Part shown: positions 10,501 through 20,753 of the stretch, piece after piece
How positions within the stretch are numbered: position 1 is the first letter of the stretch
How the letters are laid out: every line of letters starts with the position of its first letter
NCBI GenBank assembly: GCA_037892935.1
Contig: JAYXKI010000014.1
Location: 372,001-436,000, forward strand
DNA from: Phlebopus portentosus
Lineage: Eukaryota; Basidiomycota; Agaricomycetes; Boletales; Boletinellaceae
Direction of reading: 5' to 3'
Length of the DNA: 64,000 nt
Position numbers and translations under genes: made by a program
The notes under the pieces: generated by a model
Told to the model about the DNA's origin: nothing
Seen by the model: only the letters and a program-made list of their open reading frames with translations
Databases searched by the model: none

Positions 10501-11749
10501 GTTATTACAGCCGTTTGCGTTAGCAATGGCACTCCCAGGTGTTTTTTTTTTTTTGAATGAAGTAAAGACAAAATATAACACGTGATGACTGGACTCAGTG
10601 GAAAATTTGGTTGGATTTGAGGGTCAATAGCATCACAAAATCATCAGTTACGACTCTTCTTTACTGAAACTTGGTTTACATGTGTTACTCATAGATTGAG
10701 AAAACCACAGTTTTTCTCAATGGCGATATCCAATGCAGGTCCCCTTAGGTGCCTTCCTACCCACTACTACCTCAAGATTAGAAGGTATTCAATTTTATTC
10801 TACAAATCAAATCTTTTCTTTCAAATTTTGACAGGCAGTAGGCAGTCAATGATTAATTTACAAGCTTGTTCTGAGCAATTTGGTTGAAAATTGAGCTCAA
10901 GACAAAATGGGTAGTGCCGGAGGAAAGGTGGAAGGCATGTCAGATGTGGATTGTAACAGCGAAGTCCATTTTCCCATCCACTTCTGAAAACAAATTCTCC
11001 TCATTCAAAAAAAAATCCAGAGCACCATTACTAACGCAAACGGGTGTAATAGGGATATTTTGGATGTCTATACATATTCGATTATATATGCAGACCAAGA
11101 AAATTATAAATATAAGCACGTGAAATACACAGAAAAGATATTTAAAATGTCCAAAAGGGTATCCGAGGCTCGGGAATTTATTGCAGATATAATACATCAT
11201 AAAATTTATGCAGTTTGATGTGTTATAGGAGTGCAGCTGCATCCCGGAAGCCATCTCAGGCCAGGATGCGTACGCATCGCAACAACTGAGTCAAGTCACG
11301 TGACAAAAAGCTGCGGATGTGTACGCATCTGGCCAAAGCTATACAAGGTGGTGATGTGCATCACGTTCTTTGATCATCTGTGAAGAATTTTTGCTTAACG
11401 CCCATGTATATCTGTACAGCCGTTTAATGGGTATGTACATATTCCCATAAAATTATAAATCTGGGTTTGGGGAGGACTCCTGCCAGTTGCAAGTGCCTTG
11501 TTTCTGTATAGTGAGGGCTCTAGCACCTCTTAAAATTGAATTTTTTCGTCAGAGATAGCCTCCTACATCCATGTATCTAAGCGTCTATTTCTTTTGTGAG
11601 TGGTAAACATCAAAATGTGATGGTGCGAAGGCATATTTGCACTTCACCCCCTATCTGCCCTCTGTTTTAATCACACGCCCTTCACTCCCATCCCCACTAT
11701 CTTCGACACTCCCTTCTATACCATCTGTGATCACTTCCAGCATGAATAA
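10501..11749 (+). other. Non-coding spacer upstream of the kinase gene
   Basis: I recognise no gene here. It holds a poly-T run near 10545 (longer in copy 2) and two GATGCGTACGCATC-type palindromes with an E-box between them. The palindrome GTGATGTGCATCAC lies near 11351. Kinase promoter signals presumably lie in the last few hundred bases. Confidence 0.5.
11265..11329. promoter_or_regulatory. Paired GATGCGTACGCATC palindromes flanking TCACGTGAC
   Basis: A perfect 14-bp palindrome lies at 11265-11278, a one-mismatch copy at 11316-11329, and the E-box palindrome TCACGTGA lies between. In copy 2 both palindromes are perfect (29710 and 29761). The same module recurs elsewhere in the element's spacers, suggesting a protein-binding site; function is inferred. 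Confidence 0.55.
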
Positions 11750-12820
11750 ATGGCAGGCCCTGCATCTGAGTGTAAGTAATGAATGGTGAATTGCCTTCGT
11801 AATGTAATGGCCCGCCCATAGCCAATATCGACTATCTGTTGTGCAAGTGCATTGGTAAAGGGTCGTTTGGGGCCGTATACCGCGCATTGAACCGCTCGAC
11901 TGGCGATTTAATCGCAGTAAAGCAAGTTATTGACCAGGACAATAAGATACGAGGCAAGGCGGCCTCCGATGCGTTAAGGAATGAAAGTGAGATTCTAGAG
12001 AGCCTCAGCCACCCCAATATTGTGCAGTACTTGGGATTTGAAGGCGGGGATGGCTCTGAAATGATGTGAGTGCCTCTTGCACGCCTTTACCAGGCACTTA
12101 AGGGGCGTTTTCCAGGTTCATGGAATATGTCTTGAATGGATCTATCAGGGCCTGCTTAAGGGAGCATGGCAGGTTCGAAGACCAAGTTTGTCGGTCGTTC
12201 ACGGGTCAAGTTCTTGAAGGAATTGGCTACTGTCACTCCAAAGGCATAATCCACAGAGTAAGCTGGTTTATTGTTTTGTAACACCACATTTACTGAGCAT
12301 ATATGCAGGACTTGAAGAGCGACAACATACTTGTCGGTCCTTATGGGGTCTGTAAAATTGCAGATTTTGGCACTTCAAAGCGCACTGACGACGTTTACAT
12401 GAACAAAATGCACTCTCCCCTCCGAGGCACATTAATCTACATGGCGCCGGAGGTGCTACGAGCAACGTTTGGATACAGCGCGAAAGTAGACATCTGGAGC
12501 TTGGGTTGTGTAGTGTCTGAGATGTGGACTGGCCATCGACCCTGGGAGGGCAGAGAGGTGGCTAATATTATTCTCGTGGTAAGCAGTGCTGAAATGGCAT
12601 TGTTTCATGCTAACTAACTTGCTGCGGTTGTCTCTAGTTAGGAGGAAAAAAGCCAGAGCCCCCCTGCATCCCACTGGATGCAGTTCCTGGGCCTGATGGG
12701 GATGACTTTAGAAGGCGCTGCCTTTCCATCAGCCCAGATGGGCGACCAACTGCATCTGAGCTACGCCAGCATCCTTATCTAGCCGTGAAACCAGGCTGGT
12801 CCTTTACGTGTTTCAAATAA
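11750..12820 (+). CDS. MAPKKK-like serine/threonine protein kinase, cargo gene, copy 1
   Basis: There are five exons: 11750-11771, 11822-12065, 12116-12257, 12309-12578 and 12638-12820. They give 286 codons with consistent phases and GT-AG introns of 50-59 bp. All kinase landmarks are present: Gly loop GKGSFGAV (about residues 19-26), Lys41 in AVKQV, alphaC Glu in NESEIL, HRDLKSDN (H135-D137), DFG (155-157), APEV, DIWSLG and the C-lobe Arg in GRPTASELRQHP. The style is STE11/MEKK-like. It is essentially a bare catalytic domain with no regulatory region. The start ATG follows a short leader, and the reading frame requires intron 1. The protein should phosphorylate Ser/Thr; its substrate is unknown. 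It sits between the inverted-repeat segment and a mariner MITE, on the transposase strand. Complete ORF conservation in both copies suggests recent function; a captured host gene is likely. Confidence 0.95.
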
Positions 12821-12869
12821 GCTGCCTGCTTGCTTGCTCATTGTTAGCAAAAGCTCTGTAGCAGTTACT

Positions 12870-12907
12870 GTTGCTGCTGCTGCTGCTGCTGCTGTTGTTG
12901 TTGTTAT
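12870..12907 (+). repeat. CTG/TTG microsatellite downstream of the kinase
   Basis: A run of GCT/GTT triplets just after the kinase stop. Copy 2 (31314-31354) has about two more units, so it differs in length between the two copies. Confidence 0.8.
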
Positions 12908-12986
12908 AGCTTCTCTATATTTTCCCTAATTTTTATCCACCCCCGCGCGGCAGCGGCAGGGCAAATTTCACGTGATCAGTTGAGGG

Positions 12987-13052
12987 GATGCGTACGCATC
13001 CATCCGTTAGGGTACCGTGTCACATGACAGTTTGGACGGATGCGTACGCATC
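12987..13052. promoter_or_regulatory. Second pair of GATGCGTACGCATC palindromes
   Basis: Perfect 14-bp palindromes lie at 12987-13000 and 13039-13052, with TCACATGAC (TCACGTGAC in copy 2) between them and TCACGTGATC just upstream. This is the same architecture as at 11265. The right palindrome abuts the mariner MITE. Confidence 0.55.
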
Positions 13053-13058
13053 CATGTA

Positions 13059-13842
13059 CAGTCCCCTGACAAAAGTTTTCACCCCCTTTTTTTACATGTT
13101 TTTTGCAAATTTCTCTGTCAATTTTTACTTGTTCCTTCTGAAAAAAAATCAGCATTATTCTGTCATAAGAAGTAACATTCCTGTGAAGTTTCATGAGAAA
13201 ATACCAGAAATTGAGTTCAAAACACAGCTCGGGTGGTGTCAAATTACATAGGGAAAATGATTGACTCTCGGAGACTCCTTTCTTCATAAAAGTATTTCTA
13301 CACAAGCTTCTAGCATGAGACTTTGTAAACATGCTGTTCTGATAGTATTGCGTATCATGTACATTTACTGGATTTTTCTTACATGTGTGGAATAGTCTGG
13401 AGGGCAATGAAGCTCAAGTGAGGTCAAAAATAGCCAAAACAAAAGGGAAAATTGGCAAAACTGCCACTTTCCAACCCCAGCAAGTGCAGCCCAGGCTCTC
13501 TCGCTTGACGCAAAAATCTGAAAAAATCATATGTTATTCCTACATATGAGAAATGTAAATGTGCAATATTTCATATTGTTTCAAGGACTTGTTGAGCCTC
13601 TGGAGGTCAAACAAGACCGAAAAATTGGGCCAATTTGGTGCATATAGTCACTTTGGCCTGTTTCCAGTTCCAACTCAGTTTTCAAGTTTTCGCCATCAAA
13701 TTTTGCATGTATGTTGGTTCATATCATAGAATGATTGTAAATTTTTTTCAGAAACAACAGGGCTGAATTGAGCACGAAAAAATGAAGATTACACCAAGAA
13801 TGGCTCAAAAACATGGGTGACAAAACTTTTGTCATGGGACTG
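13059..13842. mobile_element. Tc1/mariner-type non-autonomous element (784 bp)
   Basis: Its ends are inverted repeats beginning CAGTCCC(C/A)TGACAAAAGTTTT and it is flanked by TA on both sides, the classic Tc1/mariner duplication. It contains no transposase. It is present at the same place in copy 2 (31510-32291), so it entered before the two giant copies separated. Confidence 0.85.
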
Positions 13843-13844
13843 TA

Positions 13845-14570
13845 CTATTTATTGAAACTCGAGTTTAATGTCAACTGAAATAAAAGAACAGAGAAAATGA
13901 GAGCACGCAAACCCAAATGAGGGAGGAGACCGGTACAAAATATACGGGGAAGTTTTACGATGGAGCACAAAAACACGATTAATGATATTCGGATAATAGA
14001 ACATAAAGTCAGTATCGGTGTCAGGTAACCGTGGAGTTATTCGAAGGATGGAAGCCAAGAGTAAAGTGTATGTGTCAGTCGAGGTTGTTGAGGTTCGGTC
14101 GGGACGTCAAGAAGGCCATCTCTTGAGACCTCGTATAGCTGCACCTGGCTTCATATCTGGGCAGCATACGGCATTTGTCTTAGCAGGTGATCACTATCTT
14201 TCTATCACAGCCTAGGAAAGGTGCTCTTTCTGGACGCAAATGGTTGTCTATGACTCTTGGGCAAATATCCAGAAGAAGAGCCAGTGATACCTTCACAAAT
14301 GAATTATTCGATACAGCACTTCACTTATACAGCACTTCATTTACTTTAATCGGCAAGGTCAACAGTACCGCCCTGTACGTTCTTTACTTTCGGAATCTGT
14401 TCAGAAAAAAAAGGATAGGCAGTTTGCACCTGTAAAAATATACAAGAGAACTCACCTTCTTCCCTTTCAACCTTTCTTTCCTCTTTATGCTCTGCTTCTT
14501 TCTTTCCTCGCGCTTTCATAATCCTACCCCGAACTTCAGGTCGGGGTTTTGCTCTTCGAACTACCTCCTC
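13845..14570. other. Spacer without recognisable gene
   Basis: I see no gene with supportable structure. A candidate short intron-like segment (GTGATC...TCACAG at about 14185-14212) sits between two short plus-strand open frames, but the pieces resemble nothing I know and could be chance. Confidence 0.4.
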
Positions 14571-14615
14571 ATCAGATCAACCAGCCTTCTCTGAAAGTTT
14601 GAATCCAAAGACCAA

Positions 14616-15036
14616 TCACAGATCCTCCCCAAGCACCAATGAAATACTTTGCCTGCTGCCAGAAGATCTGGCTACCGCACCACCGATGATACCCTCGATA
14701 GGGCAAGCAAGGGCAAAGCGCTGCGAAAAAGAAAGATGAAAAGGACAAAGGGGGCGTTCTCGTGAAGGGACTAGGCGAGGTGAATTGAAATACGGGATGA
14801 TGAGACTGAGGACAAGCCGGTCGTACTCGATAATGCAGACGAACACATAAATTCCGACCAGAGAAGTGAGGATGACATGGATATGAAAGTAGATATGTAC
14901 AAATAAAAAAAAGAATGTAATGCACTTCTCCTGCTCCCAACTCGTCCACCGGCACTCCAGCCACGATTGCGGCTTGCACACCATCCTTCTGTGCATTTTC
15001 ACGCTGGCGCGCGGTCTTCGACAACTTCACACCCAT
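14616..15036 (-). CDS. Doubtful minus-strand spliced gene, product unknown
   Basis: On the minus strand an ATG at 15036 opens a plausible first exon (MGVKLSKTARQRENAQKDG...), rich in charged residues and about 37 codons long. A possible donor, then hydrophobic frames and a good acceptor (polypyrimidine tract, TTTTTCGCAG) precede a piece reading RFALACPIEGIIGGAVARS. I recognise no family. Copy 2 (33010-33486) carries a one-base deletion near the 3' end that changes the last residues, so the C-terminus is not conserved. It may be a captured gene fragment or non-coding. Confidence 0.3.
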
Positions 15037-15641
15037 TTGCGGAGAGTATCGTTTGCGATCTGCGTAGGTTTAATCAAATTCGAGGCGACCAAATAGACGT
15101 GACGTATTGGGTGTGCCATTGAGCAAAGATCGTAAGTCCATGGATATCAGAGGACAGGAGATGTTTACCCACTTCTATAGTGTCCACGAGCTGACCTGTG
15201 TAGATTGTGATCAGCGTAGGCAGCGAGCTAGAGGCGGGTGGGCACAACGATAGGCAAGTCGCGTTGACTTAAGCACACAGCTACCGGATTCGGCCAGTGC
15301 CTCTCACCCCACTATGCAATGGTCTTCTTCAGTCCTATTCCACTGGCTATACACATACGAAGAGGTATCAAGCTGTTCACAAAGATAGCAATATTGCACT
15401 TATTTCTCTTAATCGGTTCTGAACTTTTTGGGTCTGTGTAGAAAAGCCACGTATATGAATTCAAACCGATAATCAATGACCAACAAACCGCATATCCTCA
15501 ATCTAATGGCCCAAAATACGCAGTTTGAAAGAAATGCCAAGGCTGTTTCAATTTTGGTTGAAAAAAATTTACATGAAATCCAATAAAAAATTTATGGACT
15601 ACTTTACATAGCTTGTAAGCAACTCAGAATATCATTCCTGT
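15037..15641. other. Spacer, nothing recognised
   Basis: No open frame of note, RNA gene or repeat was recognised here. It is nearly identical to copy 2 (33487-34091). Confidence 0.5.
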
Positions 15642-15769
15642 CACACCGGGCAAAAACTCATTCCGAGCCCTTAGAAATTTTGGTCGGAACGGGCGAGCTC
15701 TCATCTGACTGGCTCTTTCCATTTTGGGTAGCATTTTCATAGCTTGGAAATGAGTTTTTGCCCGGTGTG
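15642..15769. mobile_element. 128-bp MITE-like inverted repeat
   Basis: The ends CACACCGGGCAAAAACTCATT and AATGAGTTTTTGCCCGGTGTG are inverted complements enclosing about 80 bp. I could not define the target duplication. It is present also in copy 2 at 34092-34219. Confidence 0.65.
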
Positions 15770-16574
15770 TCTACATATCCAAGCCTCCCATACCTTTCTG
15801 GATATTGCAAGTATTTGTTACCGTTTTAGCTGCGAGTATCTATGCCACCGATACTCTTTTGGATATTTAAAATATTCTTTTGGGAGTCTTTCATGGTGAT
15901 GCTCGAAATATCTCCTCTTGGAATACCCAAATGGAAATCTTAACAGTGCTTTCAATATCCATGTAGATATAAGCCATTATATATCTCCCGCGGTGATTCC
16001 ACAGCTGCCTGCTGTGTGGATGCATCCGTCGGGTGCCATGTCACGTGATAGTTTGGGCGGGTGCGTACGCATCCTGTCGAGATACATCTGACCATGTGAC
16101 AGCTCTTCAAAGTTGGCCAGTAGGGGGTTTTGATAGTGCAAGGGTAACTCAACAAACGTGCATTGATACCTGAATTTTTGTCATGTATTTTACTGTATAA
16201 AAACTTTTAATTACATTCTGGCAAAATTCTAGAATCTCTTGGCCACAGGGATTTTATGCAGTGCTAAATTTCAGCTCACAGCAGTCCTAAAAATAGTCTG
16301 GCATTGTCAGAAAGGCCCAAGCTTTGGTGGTGGCACAGGCCTCTAAGTATGTCAATATGGGCAGGCTTGGGAATCATATCTTATTGCCATGTTTTGTGAG
16401 TGCTGCAATATGTAAGCTGATATCTAAGACTCAGCGCCCCTACTAGTACAGCTGGGATCCCATGTTTGAGTAGTACAGCTCAGCTCATAATGTGCTGTGC
16501 AAAGGAATGACCTTACATATACGTGCGTATCAAGGCTATGTCTGATTTTGATTTTTCTTGTAAGCCCATACCGC
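15770..16574. other. Spacer with a GGTGCGTACGCATC site at 16060
   Basis: No gene seen. A near-palindromic GGTGCGTACGCATC lies at 16060-16073 next to TCACGTGATA, as in the other modules. The segment ends at CCCATACCGC, half of a hairpin (CCCATACC...GGTATGGG) that Gypsy B splits. Confidence 0.5.
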
Positions 16575-18202
16575 TGAAGAGTAAGTCTGAAGCTTGGGAA
16601 CGTACGGAGTCGTTACGACCAGTTCCGCGGTGTTCCGACTGGTTTCGCTCGGTTTCGACTGGTTTCGCTCGAACGAGTAGACTTAGCAAGAACGCCATAG
16701 TCCAGATGGCACGTGCACCGTTCTTTGATCGGCCATCAAGACGGGAGAATCACGGCATCGAGTTTGCACGCGTCGATCACAAGTCTCCGGACCTCGGATC
16801 CGCATTCCAGACAAAGAGATTTGACCCTGCAACCTCGTCCTCAGTCCCTCTCCTTTGTTAAACATCGCAGACTTACTTTGTCAGGCTAGCCAGAGCCCTT
16901 CCGAGTCGTTTCCCCGAGTTCCGCTCCGTTCCGCTCAAAGAGACCCGGTTCCGAAGGTTCCGCACATTTTCTGACCTTTCTATATGCGTCCCCTTTAATC
17001 CATTATGCTCTCGTTCCAGACATGCTTAGTATTGTTTCTTTTGACCTATGTGTCCCTTAAACCATTCCTATGCGCTCCTCTCCTTTGTAGATAGCGATAT
17101 GCGTTCCCTTTTCTTTATGACGTAGGTTCTCTGACCGCTGGGAGGCTCAGTCTTGGACGTTTAGTATAAATATAGCACGACTCTCGTAGTAGAGGGAGAG
17201 CTTAGTCGGAGCTGAGTGGGAGCTTAGCTTGCAGTTCTCACATCGTCTCAAAGCCTCTCGACCTCTAGTCTACTTGTTCGTAGTGGACTCTCTCGTCTCT
17301 ATAGTCTAATATACGACATTTCGTGTTCTGTACAGTCGATCGGTGATCTCTCTTCGCAGTAGAGCCGTTCGTGCGTTCGTATAGTTCGCCGTCATCGTAA
17401 AAAGGCTTCTCTATCTTCTCTCACCCGAAACAAGACCCCCTCACGTGTTTCGATCCGTTTCGCCCGGTTTCGCTCGTAACCCAGTTACTCTGCGTGCCGC
17501 TCGCATTTGGTCTCGCAACACCTTCTCCTCTCCATTGTCGTCGGGAAAGGACACCATATCATCCCTTTCCTCTTGACTTTCCACTCTCCGCTTCCTCAAG
17601 ACCAGCCCGGTGCTATTCCGCATCGTTTCGATCGGAAACAGTCGGTTTCATCGTCCCACACATATCCTTCGATTCTCTCAGTCCCCTTCCATCATCGTTT
17701 CGCACCTCCATCCCTCGCATCACATTTCGACACACTCAGCAATTGTCCTTCGTCCATCGTATCGCGTTTCGAATCGTTACGCCGCGTTCCGACACTTAAG
17801 ACTACGAGTGAGATCGACTGCAGTCGCTTACCAGTGTGTTAGCACAGTCGATTAGTCACGTTCGGGTTGGTGGTTCGACTAGCGTAGCTTAGTTAGTTTA
17901 GTTCTTGTGCCTTGGGTTAGTCGGCTTTAGTCCAGAGCTCGCAGTTGAGCCGGAGAGTCGATTTAGCCTTTGCACCGCCACCGTCGATCTCGGAAGAAGT
18001 TCACCCTCGGAATTCTTCCTCGAGCGCTTCCCTCATATCCCCGGTTCTCACCAAGCCCTTCCATTGTATATCCCTATTTCCCTCCATTCCTTCGTGCCCT
18101 TAGCTCGGGTGTAATTCTCTGCTGACCACTTGAAGGTATTCTAGGGCAGCCCCTCGAACTATACACTCCCTGTCCGGCATCAGAACGTCCATAGGAGTTT
18201 CA
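16575..18202 (+). repeat. 5' LTR of Gypsy B
   Basis: 1,628 bp, TG...CA ends, TATAAATA at about 17165. It is nearly identical to the 3' LTR; I counted about three substitutions by eye. Short open frames inside are shadows. Confidence 0.95.
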
Positions 18203-18204
18203 AG

Positions 18205-18222
18205 TGGAGCCCACGGCGAGGG
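18205..18222 (+). other. Primer-binding site of Gypsy B
   Basis: TGGAGCCCACGGCGAGGG begins two bases after the LTR end and is almost the same as the site of Gypsy D. The primer tRNA was not identified. Confidence 0.7.
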
Positions 18223-18321
18223 GGATTTCACTGTCCAACCATTACGAATACCCCGCCAAATTCGTCTAGCAGACGAGTTACACGTAGCCAATCCGCTCGA
18301 GTCCCTGTAGAACATCAGGTT

Positions 18322-20715
18322 TTGCCGCCGACTCGAAGGCCGAGGATTGTCAATCGCAACTTACGTTCCGCTGCGGAAAACGCGGAACACAGCGAAACAC
18401 CCTTGCGACAATCCGTTAGCGCCATTCCTTCCAACATCGATTCCCTAGATCATTCCCCATCTACCATCGCCGATTCAGAACTCCCCAACCTCTCATCCGT
18501 GCCAGCTTCCACCCCAGGCTCACCGAACAGACCAGCTAGCCCGCCTACCAATTACCAACTACCTACCGGAACTCAACAGATCTTAGCCAGCAACGCAGCG
18601 ATAATAGCTCGTCTGTCTGCTAACGCTAACGTATTACAACAACTTACAAATCGACAAACCGCAATGGCGTACCAACCGCCCTCGCGTGGGGACAAACGTG
18701 CCCCAACGTTTGACGGCTCAGAACCAAAGGAACTCCCTAGGTTCTTCGAAGACGTTGCAGAAATAGCAAGACAGGCCGCGTGGAACGATAGAGATCACGT
18801 CCGAAAGTTCTTGTACTATGCGAAGACCGACGTCGCGGAACTTTGGGAGACTACCGACGAAATTAACGACCCGAACCCTGATGTGGAGACGGTGAAGAGA
18901 GAGATTATAGCTCTATACCCGAGTCTCACAGCAGGGAAACGCTACTCCAAGGGAGAACTGGAGCATTTGGTCGTAGAACGGGCGAAGAAAGGGATCAAGA
19001 ACCGAGAAGACCTAGGCGAATATCATCGAGAATTCGTCAGGCGCTCTAAGTATCTTATAACGAACGGAAAGATCTTAGAGTCCCAAGCTGACGAGATGTT
19101 CCTGATGGGAATTACAGGAGACCTTAGAGAGGCGCTCATTCGTCGTATCGAGATCAAGCTACCAGACCACGATTCGTCTACGCCTTACAAGATTAAAGAC
19201 GTGCTCGAACATTCGAATTTCGTGCTGGGAGGAAAGATTGTGGGCAGTTTCGGCAGTAACTTTCCACCCCCAGCTACCGGAGAAGCTTCGACAAGTATCG
19301 TAAAGAAGGAAGAAGTGGATTTGGCCAAGGTAATGGATACGTTGAAGAGTTTTCAGGTTACGCTAGACGCCCTGAGCAAGGGGAACGTTCCGCATCGATC
19401 AGGGGCGGAACGCAGCGAAACTCCGCGAAACCCAGTTTGCAACTTCTGCGGCGAAGCAGGACACTATATTCGATCGTGTACGAAGGTTCTCGAGTACATC
19501 CAAGCCGGAAAGTGCGTTAGGAGCCAGGATGGAAGGATTGTGTTGCCGAACGGCGGTCTCATTACGAGGTCGCTACCGGGGAACAATCTCAAAGAACGAA
19601 TCGATAGCTTTCATGCTAAAGCCCCGGCGACACACACAGTAGGGATGGTCGAGTCAGTCACGCCTGCATATAGCCATCAAGCTGGTCCAGCGTACGCATA
19701 TAGTCACGACGAAGAAGATCAGGACGAGCAGGAAAACTACGACATCGAACGTTTGGAGATTTTGATTAACGAGGCGAAGAAGAAGGCAGCTGGTGGACGA
19801 AGAACGAAGCCCGATGGCGTAGAGATCCCTAGAGTTCAGCCTCATAAGAAGGCGCAGGCGAAACCGCAGCCCGCGCCACCGAGTGGCGCGCGGCCCTCGA
19901 CAAGGTCACTCCAGTCACCGCAGCAGGACGACATTACCAGGAAATCACAACCCCAGTATAAATACGTCGTACCAATAGAAGACTCTAGCGCAGTCTCCAA
20001 CGTTCTGACTCGTACCCTCGATACCCCTATCACCATCAGCCAACGTGAACTCCTCTCAATCGCCCCGGACGTTAGGAAACAGATGAAGGAGTTGACGACG
20101 GCGAAGAGATACAACGCGGCTGAAGTCAAATATGGTGAGGTCGTGGATGATTCACTTACGTTACAAGTGGGGCGTTTCGCGGCGGAACAAGTCGAAACAG
20201 GCGAAACGCTTTCGACGGATGAAATACTGGCGCTCAGTGGACAAGGCGTTGCCGCAGAGGCATCCATGCCCCTCAGGACCGTTAGCGCGTTGATTGAAGA
20301 CACCCTCGAAGTCGAATGCGTGCTTGACCAGGGAGCCGTAGTGTGTCTGCTCCGCGAAGACGTGTGGGAGAAGCTTCAGATACCCCTATCCCCTGACAAA
20401 GGAATGATCCTCGAGACAGCAGACGCAGCTAGGTCATCTACCATTGGCATGATCTCTAATGCGAAGTTCACGATAGCCGGGATTGACGTTTCGCTCCAAG
20501 TGCAAGTGGTTCCGAACGCTCCCTTCCAGGCTTTGTTGGGGAGACCGTTTTTCGCTATTACGGAGTGCGAAACGAAGGATTACACGTCAGGTGACCAACA
20601 TATCACCTTAACGGACCCGAACGATCGCAGAAAGCAAAGCAAAGTGGCCACCGGAATTCGAACAATCGCGCGAGGACCACTTCCAAAGGGTTTTCCGCAA
20701 GCGTCGAGGAACTGA
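18322..20715 (+). CDS. gag: Gag-protease polyprotein of Gypsy B
   Basis: An intact frame of about 797 codons. An N-terminal Ser/Pro-rich leader is followed by the gag core (GDKRAPTFDGSEPKELPRFF onward). A CCHC knuckle reads CNFCGEAGHYIRSC. A Lys/Glu/Gln-rich linker leads to a C-terminal protease-like domain with VLDQGAVVCLL and LLGRPFF. The protease active site reads DQG where DSG/DTG is usual, which is worth noting because element D has DSG. The first in-frame ATG is at about 18664 (MAYQPP), just before the conserved core; the open frame extends upstream to the primer site without one, so the true start is uncertain. It ends 38 bp before the pol frame opens. It builds the virus-like particle and binds the RNA. 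Confidence 0.88.
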   Translation: MPPTRRPRIVNRNLRSAAENAEHSETPLRQSVSAIPSNIDSLDHSPSTIADSELPNLSSVPASTPGSPNRPASPPTNYQLPTGTQQILASNAAIIARLSANANVLQQLTNRQTAMAYQPPSRGDKRAPTFDGSEPKELPRFFEDVAEIARQAAWNDRDHVRKFLYYAKTDVAELWETTDEINDPNPDVETVKREIIALYPSLTAGKRYSKGELEHLVVERAKKGIKNREDLGEYHREFVRRSKYLITNGKILESQADEMFLMGITGDLREALIRRIEIKLPDHDSSTPYKIKDVLEHSNFVLGGKIVGSFGSNFPPPATGEASTSIVKKEEVDLAKVMDTLKSFQVTLDALSKGNVPHRSGAERSETPRNPVCNFCGEAGHYIRSCTKVLEYIQAGKCVRSQDGRIVLPNGGLITRSLPGNNLKERIDSFHAKAPATHTVGMVESVTPAYSHQAGPAYAYSHDEEDQDEQENYDIERLEILINEAKKKAAGGRRTKPDGVEIPRVQPHKKAQAKPQPAPPSGARPSTRSLQSPQQDDITRKSQPQYKYVVPIEDSSAVSNVLTRTLDTPITISQRELLSIAPDVRKQMKELTTAKRYNAAEVKYGEVVDDSLTLQVGRFAAEQVETGETLSTDEILALSGQGVAAEASMPLRTVSALIEDTLEVECVLDQGAVVCLLREDVWEKLQIPLSPDKGMILETADAARSSTIGMISNAKFTIAGIDVSLQVQVVPNAPFQALLGRPFFAITECETKDYTSGDQHITLTDPNDRRKQSKVATGIRTIARGPLPKGFPQASRN

Positions 20716-20753
20716 TTGAGAGAAATCGGCGAGACGAGAATGGTAGTAACCAA

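Larger units (their letters stand above)
8129..16574 (+). mobile_element. Giant Plavaka-type transposon, copy 1, left part
   Basis: It begins with CAGGAAATCAGTCCATTT directly after AT in Gypsy E integrase. It is colinear and nearly identical with copy 2 from 26344 to about 35027. It is broken at 16574 by Gypsy B and continues at 52734. This part holds subterminal repeats, the inverted-repeat segment, the kinase, a mariner MITE, a doubtful minus-strand gene and a small MITE. Confidence 0.9.

Noticed and set aside
10696..11254. Short frames on both strands upstream of the kinase
   Set aside because: A/T-rich, no motif, and only present because the two transposon copies are near-identical.
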